A stretch of DNA of 64,000 bases, taken from Thalassoroseus pseudoceratinae (GTDB lineage: Bacteria; Planctomycetota; Planctomycetia; Planctomycetales; Planctomycetaceae). The stretch lies in the NCBI RefSeq assembly GCF_011634775.1, contig NZ_JAALXT010000005.1:434001-498000 (forward strand), written 5' to 3'. Position numbers and translations under genes: made by a program. The notes below the pieces were generated by a model. It made no database searches. It saw only the letters and a list, made by a program, of their open reading frames with translations, and was not told where the DNA came from. How positions within the stretch are numbered: the stretch's first letter is position 1; each line of letters begins with the position of its first letter. Shown here piece after piece: positions 1 through 9,136 of this stretch.

Positions 1-546
1 CTCGGTACAGAACAGGTGATACTCTCCGACTCGCGTCGGCTTGAACCAAACATAGGTGTACCGGCCTGGCAGCACGTCTTGTTTGATACGAAAGTCCGGG
101 ATGAAAAAGCTGTGAATCACATCCTCGGAAATCATCTTCATTTCAATTGTTTCGCCCACGGGAATGTGCAGGTCGTTGATTTCCTGCTTCCCGTTGGGGT
201 GCTGATTCTTCCACATCCATTGTTTGCCAACAGTGTAGAACTGCTCATGCTCCGCGGGTGTGCGTTCCATTTCCAAGAACACGACCACACCCCAGCCGAA
301 CATGACCATGGAAATCACAAGCGGAACAATCGACCAACCGATTTCAAGCAGCACGAACTTACTGCCATCGAGTTTCGGTTGTACGGCGTTCGGGCGGCGT
401 CGGTATTTGATGGCAAAGAAGATGATCAACGCGCAGATCAACGCCACAAAGAAAAACGATGTTGAAACGAGGAACCAGTTCAACTGATCGTATTTCTCCG
501 CGAAGGACGATGCCTGTCGTGGGTATAGCCGAAATTCGCTTTCCAT
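1..546 (-). CDS. coxB: Cytochrome c oxidase subunit II, N-terminal part (runs off left edge)
   Basis: Subunit II takes electrons from cytochrome c at its CuA centre and passes them to the haem-copper subunit I. The visible 182 residues start MESEFRLYPRQASSF, followed by two membrane helices (about residues 23-46 and 68-92) and the start of the periplasmic cupredoxin domain (GKQWMWKNQHPNG, DVIHSFFIPDFRIKQDVLPG). The last visible residues are LFCTE, so Cys180 should be the first CuA cysteine. The rest of the CuA loop lies outside the window. The gene follows the SCO gene by 69 bases on the same strand, which fits an Act-Sco-Cox operon. The start is the ATG at 546. Family assignment is secure; the oxidase subtype (caa3 with a fused haem domain or plain aa3) cannot be seen. 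Confidence 0.9.
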   Translation of the reverse strand, partial: MESEFRLYPRQASSFAEKYDQLNWFLVSTSFFFVALICALIIFFAIKYRRRPNAVQPKLDGSKFVLLEIGWSIVPLVISMVMFGWGVVVFLEMERTPAEHEQFYTVGKQWMWKNQHPNGKQEINDLHIPVGETIEMKMISEDVIHSFFIPDFRIKQDVLPGRYTYVWFKPTRVGEYHLFCTE

Positions 547-615
547 ATCGGTCTGCTTTTGACGAACGAAAAATCAAAATCGAGTCTATTGGAGCCTCAA
601 CGTGGAGTGCCGAGA

Positions 616-1440
616 TTACTCGGACGCCACCGTATTGGTCGGCACTCGCTTCTCGCGGCGGAGATGATAAATCACATATCCCGCCAGCCCGATCACCATG
701 GCGATTCCGCCCAATCGGATCGCAGTGAGGACGGCGAATCCATACTTCCCACTTGCAGGATCGTACTGATAGCACAACAGCAGGATGTTATCCGTGACCG
801 TGCTGACTTCACCGTTTGATGCCTCAACAACCGACAACCGCAAGTCACGATATTGAACGCCTTGCAGATACCGCGAGACAATTCCTTCGCTCGTCAGAAC
901 AATTAGTCCGGCCGAGTGGGCATACTGTTTGGTCAACGGATCGTATTGAAACTGAAACCCGACGGAATCGGTCAGCGTGCGAATCGCGTCTTTCTCTCCG
1001 GTGAGGAAGTGCCAATTCGCCCCCGCTTCCGGTTTTCCATACGCTTTCAAAACGCTTTTCTTTTTGCCGGCGGCCAACTTCGGCCCTTCACGGGAATCGA
1101 AACTCAAGGTGATAATGTCGAAGTCTTGGCCAATCTCAAAGTCGATGGCTCGTAGTGTTTCGAGCAGCCCGTCCATTGTCATGTTGCACAACATCGGGCA
1201 TTCGAAGTACACCAAGTTCAAAACGACGGGGCGATCGTTTTGCATCAAATCCGCCAGTTGAACTTTCTCACCTTTGGAGTTCGTGAATTGAAGATCCAAC
1301 GGCACTTGCGAACCGAGCCGTTGCTCCAAACTTGCTGCCGATAGCGGATCGAGAATCGACGATTCAGCCGATGCGTCTTTCCCGGCTGCAAAGAGCAGAG
1401 CGATTGCGATCAGAAGTAATGTCAAACGAGGTGTGTTCAT
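616..1440 (-). CDS. sco1: SCO1/SenC family copper chaperone, C-terminally anchored
   Basis: A thioredoxin-fold protein of 274 residues. SCO proteins deliver copper to, or keep reduced, the CuA site of cytochrome oxidase subunit II. The copper ligands are visible: Cys81 and Cys85 in ECPMLCNM, and His175 in QYAHSAG. An N-terminal signal peptide ends near residue 25 (KDASA). A second hydrophobic helix lies near residues 236-260, followed by a basic tail, so the protein is probably held by a C-terminal helix, unlike the N-terminally anchored classical SCO1. The start overlaps the stop of the upstream small membrane protein by one base, which implies translational coupling. coxB follows directly, as expected for its client. 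Confidence 0.9.
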   Translation of the reverse strand: MNTPRLTLLLIAIALLFAAGKDASAESSILDPLSAASLEQRLGSQVPLDLQFTNSKGEKVQLADLMQNDRPVVLNLVYFECPMLCNMTMDGLLETLRAIDFEIGQDFDIITLSFDSREGPKLAAGKKKSVLKAYGKPEAGANWHFLTGEKDAIRTLTDSVGFQFQYDPLTKQYAHSAGLIVLTSEGIVSRYLQGVQYRDLRLSVVEASNGEVSTVTDNILLLCYQYDPASGKYGFAVLTAIRLGGIAMVIGLAGYVIYHLRREKRVPTNTVASE

Positions 1441-1892
1441 CAGTTTTCGGACTCCTCGTTCTCGGAGTTCGAATCGTTGCCGCTCGCGCTCCCGGTCAGT
1501 TGCTCAAATGCTTCGAGACCTTCGGACTCCAACAACTGCATCGCCCGATCCAGTGGAATTCGAGCAATGTTGTTTGTGCGGTCGACCATCACAGTTTCGG
1601 CCAGTTGCTTCTTCTGTGCGGCGAGCATTTCACGATACATTTTGGCTTGCTCCGGCGTCACACGCGGTGATGGCGGAACTGACGAAGTGTCCCAATTTGG
1701 TGCGGGCGTCTCCGTTTCGATCGCATCGGGAACCGGTTGCTCGATCAGAAAGCTCGCGAGGAACAGTGTGAACACGATCAACACACCAAGGCTGATCATG
1801 GAAATTACGACACCGCGAACCCCAACAGATATTGGTTCGTGACCGCCTTCATCGTGCGTGGAATCAACGTGCGACGAGTGGGAGTCAGCCAT
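1440..1892 (-). CDS. Small single-pass membrane protein between actF and sco1
   Basis: A 150-residue protein of unknown function. The N-terminus is His/Asp rich (HSSHVDSTHDEGGHE). One membrane helix follows at about residues 28-49, then a Pro-rich linker and a soluble part with the phrase RIPLDRAMQLLESEGLEAF, ending in an acidic Ser/Asn/Glu tail. It overlaps the end of actF by 8 bases and the start of sco1 by 1 base, so it belongs to the respiratory operon. Proteins with a similar 'I/VPLDRAM' motif are often found beside Act or cox genes. It may be an accessory or assembly subunit of the complex III/oxidase supercomplex; this is inference from position. Confidence 0.75.
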   Translation of the reverse strand: MADSHSSHVDSTHDEGGHEPISVGVRGVVISMISLGVLIVFTLFLASFLIEQPVPDAIETETPAPNWDTSSVPPSPRVTPEQAKMYREMLAAQKKQLAETVMVDRTNNIARIPLDRAMQLLESEGLEAFEQLTGSASGNDSNSENEESEN

Positions 1893-3114
1893 GGGTGTGC
1901 TCCTCTTCTTCGGTGGCGGTCAGGTCGAATAGCCCTCGCGGTGCATTGAGGGTGTCGTCCGTGAGAAAACTCGGCAGCTTCCACAAGAAAGCGGCCATCC
2001 ACAACCCACCAATTCCGACAACCGCGAATGGATCAGTCCAGGCAATTTGGAAACCGCTTCGTTCCAAACTTGGCACAATATTCCAGAACACGTCGACCAA
2101 TCGCATGACAAGAATGCCGATGGCTAATCCACCGAGCAGTTTCGGGGTCTGCTTGAAGCTTCGCGAAACCAGACAGAAGAACGGCACGACGAAATGGAAC
2201 AATCCCAACAGGATCGAAACAATCGCCCAACCATGTTCCCGGCGAATCAAGTACCAGGAAATTTCTTCCGGCAGGTTGCCGTTCCAGATGATGATGTACT
2301 GCGAAAACGCGAAGTACGTCCAAAGCATGATGAACGCTAACAGCAATGTTCCCAGGTCGCCCAGGGTGTTGCGGGAGGCGGAATAAATCGTGACATCTTT
2401 ACCTTTGAGTTGGAACGGCAACAACGCTGCGACTGCCGCACACAAAGCAAACATCGCCACGCCACCGCCAACGATGACCAACGCTCCGTAAATCGTCGAG
2501 TACCACAGCGGGTCCAGACTCATAATCCAATCGAACGATGCAAACGTCGCCGACAGAAACAGAGCGAGCAACCCCATACCGCTAATGAACTTCAATCCTT
2601 CGGCGTTGGGCAATCCGGTGGACCGCATTTGTCGTTTGGTGGCCGTGTTCAGTGTGAATGCAAGGAATAGCCAAATGCCGAAATAGATCGGCGCTCGCAT
2701 CACGAAGAACGGCTCGTTGAGGAAGAATTGCTTCTGTTCCAGCAAATGATTGCTGTGAATGTATTCTTCATTCGCCCAGGGGAAGATGTATCCAATGCCG
2801 AGATAAATTGGCACGGCCAAGACGGCCAACGGTAGGATCGTCGAAGAAGCCGCCGCCAGCATCGGCCGCACCGAGACGCCCCAATAGCCACCAACGAGTT
2901 GATGCAAAAGTGCCAACCCCAACCCACCGATGGCGAACTGCCACCAGTAGATGTAGCCGAGCAAATACGACTCGTAGAACGAACGCGGGTCGGCAAACAA
3001 TGCCACGCCGCAAACTGCCAACGACACGACACCAGCGATCAGTGCGCGTGTGCGAATCGTGTTGATTTGCTCGATCAACGGAGGATGTTGTGAATGTTCA
3101 ACTGTTGTCGACAT
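1885..3114 (-). CDS. actF: Alternative complex III subunit ActF (quinol:cytochrome c oxidoreductase)
   Basis: A polytopic protein of about 409 residues with roughly ten hydrophobic helices. It resembles ActC (NrfD/PsrC-like fold) and is the second large membrane subunit of alternative complex III, which oxidises menaquinol or ubiquinol in bacteria that lack bc1. Sequence markers include FYESYLLGYIYWWQFAIG near the N-terminus and SMDPLWYSTIYGALVIVGG in the middle. There are two in-frame ATGs at 3123 and 3114; 3114 (MSTTVEHSQ) is taken because it leaves room for a GAGG/AAGG ribosome site. The gene lies after actE and overlaps the next small gene by 8 bases. Confidence 0.9.
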   Translation of the reverse strand: MSTTVEHSQHPPLIEQINTIRTRALIAGVVSLAVCGVALFADPRSFYESYLLGYIYWWQFAIGGLGLALLHQLVGGYWGVSVRPMLAAASSTILPLAVLAVPIYLGIGYIFPWANEEYIHSNHLLEQKQFFLNEPFFVMRAPIYFGIWLFLAFTLNTATKRQMRSTGLPNAEGLKFISGMGLLALFLSATFASFDWIMSLDPLWYSTIYGALVIVGGGVAMFALCAAVAALLPFQLKGKDVTIYSASRNTLGDLGTLLLAFIMLWTYFAFSQYIIIWNGNLPEEISWYLIRREHGWAIVSILLGLFHFVVPFFCLVSRSFKQTPKLLGGLAIGILVMRLVDVFWNIVPSLERSGFQIAWTDPFAVVGIGGLWMAAFLWKLPSFLTDDTLNAPRGLFDLTATEEEEHTHG

Positions 3115-3266
3115 CAGCCTCATGCCTTATCAAGGCTTTGGTTGTGGCTCCCGTGGTCTAAACCGAAATCATGACTGGCTTCAGAGCGTCACTCGCATCG
3201 AGATTGATGCGGCAATCACCACTGACTGACGAGTCGAATTCAGGTTCGGAACAACACGAGGGAACG

Positions 3267-3884
3267 TTACTCTTTGCTCTCCGGTGCGGATTGCAGTTTA
3301 TCTTTCAAGTCGGCCGGCAATGCATCGACGGACGCATGATGGCTCAATTGCAATGCTCGAATGTACGCAGCGATGGCCCAGCGATCATCCGGGGGAATTT
3401 GCGAGGCATATGGATACATCCGGCCAATGCCGTTGGTGATCACACCGAAAAAGTGCCCTTCGCCCACGCCCCGCAATCGCTCGCCATCGTCGCCACTGAC
3501 GAAGGATGGCGGTCTTGGGAATCCCCGTTTGACGACCATGCCATCAGCGTTGCCAGAGATTCCATGACAGGGCATACAGAAAATCTGATATCGCTCCTGA
3601 CCACGGGCCAGCAATTCTTTCATTGTCTTGCCGTCCAACGCCCGATCCGGAAGCCCGCGAACGGGTTCACCGTCAACTCGGCCGGTGAAGAATTCTTCGT
3701 CGACTTTGAGTTTTCCTCGGGCAACAGTGCCGGAAATGATCGGGCGGGACGATTGCCCGTCTTGGAAGAATTCGCTCGCTTCCAACGGTTCGTACCGCGG
3801 CTGATCGATCATATTTTGATCGCAGCCAACCATCGCTCCGAGAGCGAGCAGTCCTAAACCGAATTGGATAATTCTGGAATCCAT
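3267..3884 (-). CDS. actE: Alternative complex III subunit ActE, monohaem cytochrome c lipoprotein
   Basis: A 205-residue periplasmic cytochrome c. The N-terminus MDSRIIQFGLGLLALGAMVGC is a lipoprotein signal with lipid-carrying Cys21. The single haem motif is CMPCH at residues 103-107, and the likely distal ligand is Met156 in GRMYPY. In Act complexes this subunit moves electrons from the ActA/ActB arm to the oxidase. A longer reading frame extends back to 4094, but that would overlap actD by 128 bases and adds non-periplasmic residues, so the ATG at 3884 next to the lipobox is the real start. It sits between actD and actF in the usual order. Confidence 0.9.
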   Translation of the reverse strand: MDSRIIQFGLGLLALGAMVGCDQNMIDQPRYEPLEASEFFQDGQSSRPIISGTVARGKLKVDEEFFTGRVDGEPVRGLPDRALDGKTMKELLARGQERYQIFCMPCHGISGNADGMVVKRGFPRPPSFVSGDDGERLRGVGEGHFFGVITNGIGRMYPYASQIPPDDRWAIAAYIRALQLSHHASVDALPADLKDKLQSAPESKE

Positions 3885-3966
3885 TGCGTCTTCAATTCTG
3901 AATCGAAAACCGAAAGCACGTTCTTCCGTCGGCCCATCGACTGAAGTCGGCGGGCGTTCAAAATAT

Positions 3967-4512
3967 CTATTGAGGGACTTCGTAAATCGCCGCCGGTTCC
4001 AAACTTTCCAGGAACTCCCGCGACGACTGCATTTGAAATTTCTCGTCTCGGGATTGGAGACACAAGAAAAACTTGTCTCGGCTTGCGCTGGCAAACTCGG
4101 AAATGTTGAACACCGGGTGATGCGGTCGAGGCAGCCCGTTCAAACCGAGCATTCCCAACACCGCGCCAAACGCTGCGGAAAGCACAGTCAGTTCAAACGT
4201 GATCGGAATAAACGACGGCCAACTAAACAATGGCCGCCCCCCGACGTTGAGCGGGTACTCGATCACCGTCAAATAGTACTGCAAGCCGAATCCGCCCAAT
4301 CCGCCGAGCAAACCCGCCGTTAGCACAATCAACGGAAGTTTCGTGTGACGAAACCCCATAGCTTCCGACAAACCGTGAACGGGGAACGGGGAGTACGATT
4401 CAAACCACCGATACCCGTGCTCTCGCGCCTTGCGTGTGGCGGCGATGAGATCTTCGGGTTCGTTGAACTCCGCCATCAGCCCGTAGGTTTCAGGGTCCCA
4501 TTTAGTGGCCAT
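3967..4512 (-). CDS. actD: Alternative complex III subunit ActD (DUF3341)
   Basis: A 181-residue integral membrane protein. It starts MATKWDPETYGLMAEF, has a soluble N-terminal ferredoxin-like domain (residues 1-80), then two membrane helices at about 85-110 and 125-150. This is the typical small ActD subunit that packs beside ActC. The start is the ATG at 4512, 11 bases inside the end of actC. An upstream ATG at 4548 adds residues that only translate the actC tail in another frame. The overlap implies coupled translation with actC. Confidence 0.88.
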   Translation of the reverse strand: MATKWDPETYGLMAEFNEPEDLIAATRKAREHGYRWFESYSPFPVHGLSEAMGFRHTKLPLIVLTAGLLGGLGGFGLQYYLTVIEYPLNVGGRPLFSWPSFIPITFELTVLSAAFGAVLGMLGLNGLPRPHHPVFNISEFASASRDKFFLCLQSRDEKFQMQSSREFLESLEPAAIYEVPQ

Positions 4513-5902
4513 GCCCGTTCCCCCCTTCTTCCGTCTCCAACAATTCACGCATTTCGAAGATCGAAATCGCAGGCAATAGTCGCACGAAAATGAACAAGCA
4601 AGCGAAGAAGAATCCGATAGTGCCGATGTACAACGCCCAATCCCAGAACGTCGGATAATACATATCCCAAGACGACGGCAAGAAATCGCGGTGTAAGCTG
4701 GTCACGACGATAATGAACCGTTCCAACCACATGCCGATGTTGATGATGATCGCGATCACGAACAGCATCTTGGAGTTCCGACGAACCGCCGGGAACCAGA
4801 GCAGTTGGGGAATCGCAATGTTGCAAGCCAGCAATGACCAGAAGAAGAAGGCGTATGGCCCACCCATCCGGTTTTCCAGCATGTAGGCTTCGACATCATG
4901 ACCACTGTAGTACGCCATGAACGCTTCCATACCGTAGCCGTACGCGACGACCAACCCGGAAGCCAGCATCACTTTCGCCATGTTGTCGAGGTGGCGATCG
5001 GTGATGAAATCCTTCAATCCATATGCAACCCGCAACGGTATACACAGCGTGAGCACCATCGCGAAGCCGGAGTAAATCGCCCCCGCCACAAAGTAGGGCG
5101 GAAACACAGTCGCGTGCCAACCGGGGATAATGCCAACTGCGAAGTCGAAACTCACGATCGTGTGCACCGAGACCACCAACGGCGTAGCCAAACCGGCGAG
5201 CAGCAAATACGCGGTTTCATAGCGTTTCCAGTGCCGAGCCGATCCTCGCCATCCCATCGACAAAAAGCCGTAAGTGATCTGTGAGAACCGTGTTTTCGCA
5301 CGGTCGCGGAGGGTGGCCATATCCGGAATCAAACCGACGTACCAGAACAGAGCGGACACCGTGCCGTAGGCCGTCAACGCAAATGCATCCCAAACCAACG
5401 GGCTGCGGAATTGCGGATAGATGTCCATCGTGTTGGGGTACGGGAAAATCCAATAGAAATATTGCGGTCGCCCCATGTGCAACAGGGGATACATCCCGGC
5501 ACAGGCAACGGCGAATAGCGTCATGGCTTCCGCGAATCGGTTGATACTCGTCCGCCATTGTTGACGCAGCAGCAACAGCACCGCGGAAATCAGCGTTCCC
5601 GCGTGACCGATCCCAACCCACCACACGAAGTTGACGATCGCAAAACCCCACCCAACCGGGATATTGAGGCCCCAAACGCCGACACCGTACTTAAACAGCA
5701 CCGCCACGGAGAGCATCAGCAACATGACCAACGCAAAGCTGACCGCGAAGCCGAGAAGCCACTTCCAACCGACCCCCTGTCGGAGCGTCAAACTGGTGAT
5801 CTTGTCCGTCACCGACCCCAAGCTGTGACCCGGACCGATCATCGGATCGGCGGATGAATGCTGGGCGTCGTGTGAAGACGAGTCTGGCGAATGACTACTC
5901 AT
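4502..5902 (-). CDS. actC: Alternative complex III subunit ActC (NrfD/PsrC-like quinol oxidation subunit)
   Basis: A 466-residue membrane protein with about ten helices, of the NrfD/polysulfide-reductase membrane subunit family. ActC carries the quinol site facing the iron-sulfur protein ActB. Helix markers include NFVWWVGIGHAGTLISAVLLL near residue 95, typical of this family, and VSVHTIVSFDFAVGIIPGWH in the middle. The soluble N-terminus is Ser/His rich and the C-terminus ends EEGGNGHGH. The gene follows actB after a 129-base gap and overlaps actD. Confidence 0.93.
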   Translation of the reverse strand: MSSHSPDSSSHDAQHSSADPMIGPGHSLGSVTDKITSLTLRQGVGWKWLLGFAVSFALVMLLMLSVAVLFKYGVGVWGLNIPVGWGFAIVNFVWWVGIGHAGTLISAVLLLLRQQWRTSINRFAEAMTLFAVACAGMYPLLHMGRPQYFYWIFPYPNTMDIYPQFRSPLVWDAFALTAYGTVSALFWYVGLIPDMATLRDRAKTRFSQITYGFLSMGWRGSARHWKRYETAYLLLAGLATPLVVSVHTIVSFDFAVGIIPGWHATVFPPYFVAGAIYSGFAMVLTLCIPLRVAYGLKDFITDRHLDNMAKVMLASGLVVAYGYGMEAFMAYYSGHDVEAYMLENRMGGPYAFFFWSLLACNIAIPQLLWFPAVRRNSKMLFVIAIIINIGMWLERFIIVVTSLHRDFLPSSWDMYYPTFWDWALYIGTIGFFFACLFIFVRLLPAISIFEMRELLETEEGGNGHGH

Positions 5903-6031
5903 ATCGTAACTCGAAGGCCGTTGGGATTGCCGTTTCTGAACCCATCAACTTTGTTTGCCACAACTCCGCAAGCCGTGGCTTCCAAAAACAATCATTCCGT
6001 CCGGCTCGTCGAGCCGTGACTTTCATTCACT

Positions 6032-9000
6032 CTAATGGTGAGCCGCTTCTTCGCTTGGTTCCAAAGCTGCTAGCTTCGGATGCAAATTTCTCACAACCGC
6101 CCCGTAACGGGTTCGCGGCCGTGTATTCAACTCTTCCAGCAACCCGTAAGTTAGCGGGCTTTCATTGGCCTGACTGACCAAGCTCGACTCATCGTTCAAA
6201 TCGCCAAAGATAATGCTCTGAGTCGGACAAACCGCCTGACACGCTGTGACGATTTCACCATCCTCGATTCGACGGTCTTCTTTTTGCGACTCGATTTTGG
6301 CGTGCTGAATTCGTTGAACGCAGTAATTGCACTTCTCCATCACACCCCGAGACCGCACAGTCACATCCGGGTTCTGCAGAAGTTGTAGAACCGGCGTTTC
6401 CTGGACCGGCTTGGTGTACTCCAAGAAGTTAAACCGACGCACTTTGTACGGACAGTTGTTCGAACAGTACCGCGTACCGACGCACCGGTTATACGTCATT
6501 TCATTGATGCCATCCGGACTATGCGTCGTGGCATGCACGGGACAAACGATCTCACACGGTGCTTGTTCACAATGCACACAGGCAACTGGTTGGTGATCCG
6601 CCGTCTCCGGTTCTTCCGGGTCGCCGGAATAGTAGGTATCAATTCGTAACCAGTGCATTTCCCGTCCGCGGGCGACTTCGGTCTTACCAACAACGGGGAT
6701 ATTGTTCTCGGATTGGCAGGCAACCGTGCACGCATTGCAGCCAATGCACGCACTCTGATTGATCACCATGCCCCATTTGTAATCGTTGTATTCCTTTTCC
6801 GGATACATGGAGACATGCGGCTCGCCGTGCCCGACGTGCATGAACCCAGGATCATCAGGAGATTCCTGCAACTCTTCCAAGGAACCCGACCGAATCAAAT
6901 GCCGGTTTTCCATTTGGAAGTGGTGCTGCGTTGTGGCGAGTACGTATTTCTCACCGGCCGATGCCAGCTTCACACCGGAAATCATCCACGGTTCTTCGCT
7001 GGTTCGCAATTTGTTTGCATTGAAGCCCGCGTCATCACCGACTCGCCCTGCATGAGTTCGACCATAACCCAAGTGCAGCGTGATCACACCTTCCGGCTGA
7101 CCAGGCAACTTCATCACAGCGACATCGAGCGTTCGTTCGCCGTGCGTGAGCGTCACCATATCGCCGTTTCGCACACCGAGTTCATCGGCGGTTTTCGGGC
7201 CAATCAAGGCCGCGTTATCCCACGTCAACTTCGTGAACGGCTTCGGAAGCTCTTGCAGCCAACCGTTGTTGGCGAACTCACCGTCGCGAATCGTGGGATC
7301 AGGACGAAACAGAACCGTCAGACCACCAGCCGATTCCGGCAACTCGAAACCGTCAGCACTCGCAAAGCCCACTTCCAAAGCGACGTCGACCGGCTCGGGC
7401 TTGGGCAGCGAAGTTTCATCACCCGCGACAACCCCGTTATGAAGCGACTCCTGCCAGAACGCCTCGAACTTGTCACCCTTGTACTGACTCGCCCAATAAT
7501 CCTGCACGGCAGTGAAAGCCGTCGTGGATTCCTCACCCAGCATGAACGCCAAAATCTCGGTGACATTTCGACCATCATAGAGTGGCGAGATCAACGGCTG
7601 CATCAAGGAGACCGTGCCGTCATAGGCTCGAACATCGCCCCAAGTCTCCAGGAAATGAGCCATGGGAACGTGCCAATGACACAATTGCGACGTTTCATCG
7701 CGATGCAAACCGAGATGAACTCGGAACGGGACATTGTTCAACGCATCCGCGAATTCAAGATCCGCAGGCGCGGAGTAGACCGGATTGCCGTCGAGAATCA
7801 ATAACGTCTCGACCTCGCCAGTCCGCATCGCCTGAACCAACGCCTCGAGCGACTCTATATGACCAGCCTCATGGCCAACCAGCGGCTCGATGTACTCAAC
7901 CGTCTTGCCGATGTTACCCAACTGCGAATTGATCGCGTGAGCCAACGCATGAACAGCGGGCGGTTGCGATTCACCCGCAACAACCAGACTCGCACCACCT
8001 TCGGAGACGCGGTAATCCTTCAGATCCTCAGCGACGGCGGCGATCCATGATTCTAGTTTCTTGTCCGCGTGAAGATCCGGTTCTTCGACATTCACACCCA
8101 CACGAGAAGCGATCGCCATCGCGATTTGTGCCAAACGCTCCGGACTAACCGCCAGCCGATGATCCGCCTTGGCCCCTGTCAATGTCGGCGTACACTCAAT
8201 CGCATACATCCGACTCATCGTCAACTTAGTGTCACCGTCACTGCCCATCACATTTCGACGAGCCATGAAGTCACGAGCCGCCACCATACTTGCGGGGCCG
8301 GACTGCAAGAAGTCCGCATCGAGTGAAAGCACGACATCCGCTCGATCGAAATGATGAATCGGCTGCACGTCCTGACCAAACGCCAACATCGCTCCAGCCC
8401 GAGCATGATCATTACAGACCGACTCGTACTGATGCCATTTCGCGTTGGGATACTTCTTCAGCAACCGCTGAATCTGATCGCGAACCGTCGGCGAGGTCAC
8501 ATTACCAGTCAAAACCCGCAACCCACGGCCCTGATTCGCCTGCTGACCACGAATCTCAACTCGCAGAGCCGACAAGAACCGCTCCCAGGTCGCCAACTGC
8601 CCACGGTCGAATACCGTTTGACCACGATCAGGATCGTAGAGCTGCAAGATCGACGCTTGAGCAAACACATCCGTCGCACCAGCGCGGATATCATCACCCT
8701 CGCGACCATGCCCCACCGGAACAGCGGGATGCGATGGATTGCCCTCGACTTTCGTCGGACGCCCCATATGACTTTCAACCAGCAACCCCGTGCCGAACCC
8801 AGCCAATGGCATAGCAGTCGCGAAGTACAACGGCACACCGGGAATCAACTCCTCCGGCTGCTTGACATAGGGCACAATCTCTTCGTGAGGCTGGGAAGCA
8901 TTACAGCCGCTCAAACCAGCCAACGCCAAAGACGCGCCCATCACCGTCAGGAATTCGCGACGAGAAGCATCGTCCGTCCACGTATCGGCGGACGCTGGAA

Positions 9001-9133
9001 ACTCGTTGCGAACGACATCTTGAAACTCTTCGGTGTCGGCCCACTCATCGAGCGTACGCCAATACTCCCGACCACGGGCAACCCGCAACCGCTCGCTAAC
9101 TGATTGATTTTCGAATCCGTTTTTCCGAGGCAT
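6032..9133 (-). CDS. actB: Alternative complex III subunit ActB (molybdopterin-enzyme-like plus 4Fe-4S ferredoxin fusion)
   Basis: A 1033-residue protein. Near residues 59-80 there is a Tat-like signal (SRREFLTVMGASLALAGLSGC), so the protein is probably exported and possibly lipid-anchored. Residues about 90-740 resemble a molybdopterin oxidoreductase chain without a recognisable cofactor ligand, as in other ActB proteins. The C-terminal ferredoxin region has four cysteine clusters: CIGCNACTVAC (about 796-806), CVHCEQAPCEIVC (about 850), CVGTRYCSNNCPY (about 883) and CNYC...CQAVCPTQS (about 933-966). These bind Fe-S clusters that pass electrons from quinol at ActC to ActA haems. It begins three bases after the actA stop codon. 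Confidence 0.93.
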   Translation of the reverse strand: MPRKNGFENQSVSERLRVARGREYWRTLDEWADTEEFQDVVRNEFPASADTWTDDASRREFLTVMGASLALAGLSGCNASQPHEEIVPYVKQPEELIPGVPLYFATAMPLAGFGTGLLVESHMGRPTKVEGNPSHPAVPVGHGREGDDIRAGATDVFAQASILQLYDPDRGQTVFDRGQLATWERFLSALRVEIRGQQANQGRGLRVLTGNVTSPTVRDQIQRLLKKYPNAKWHQYESVCNDHARAGAMLAFGQDVQPIHHFDRADVVLSLDADFLQSGPASMVAARDFMARRNVMGSDGDTKLTMSRMYAIECTPTLTGAKADHRLAVSPERLAQIAMAIASRVGVNVEEPDLHADKKLESWIAAVAEDLKDYRVSEGGASLVVAGESQPPAVHALAHAINSQLGNIGKTVEYIEPLVGHEAGHIESLEALVQAMRTGEVETLLILDGNPVYSAPADLEFADALNNVPFRVHLGLHRDETSQLCHWHVPMAHFLETWGDVRAYDGTVSLMQPLISPLYDGRNVTEILAFMLGEESTTAFTAVQDYWASQYKGDKFEAFWQESLHNGVVAGDETSLPKPEPVDVALEVGFASADGFELPESAGGLTVLFRPDPTIRDGEFANNGWLQELPKPFTKLTWDNAALIGPKTADELGVRNGDMVTLTHGERTLDVAVMKLPGQPEGVITLHLGYGRTHAGRVGDDAGFNANKLRTSEEPWMISGVKLASAGEKYVLATTQHHFQMENRHLIRSGSLEELQESPDDPGFMHVGHGEPHVSMYPEKEYNDYKWGMVINQSACIGCNACTVACQSENNIPVVGKTEVARGREMHWLRIDTYYSGDPEEPETADHQPVACVHCEQAPCEIVCPVHATTHSPDGINEMTYNRCVGTRYCSNNCPYKVRRFNFLEYTKPVQETPVLQLLQNPDVTVRSRGVMEKCNYCVQRIQHAKIESQKEDRRIEDGEIVTACQAVCPTQSIIFGDLNDESSLVSQANESPLTYGLLEELNTRPRTRYGAVVRNLHPKLAALEPSEEAAHH

Positions 9134-9136
9134 GAC

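Noticed and set aside
3171-3857. 228-residue plus-strand frame opposite actE
   Set aside because: It is antisense to a haem-containing lipoprotein gene with good start and motif; composition is not protein-like.
6653-9103. Long plus-strand reading frames (6653-7804 and 8351-9103) opposite actB
   Set aside because: They are antisense to a clear 1033-residue ActB with Fe-S motifs. Their translations are Arg/Pro/His/Thr rich and show no domain.
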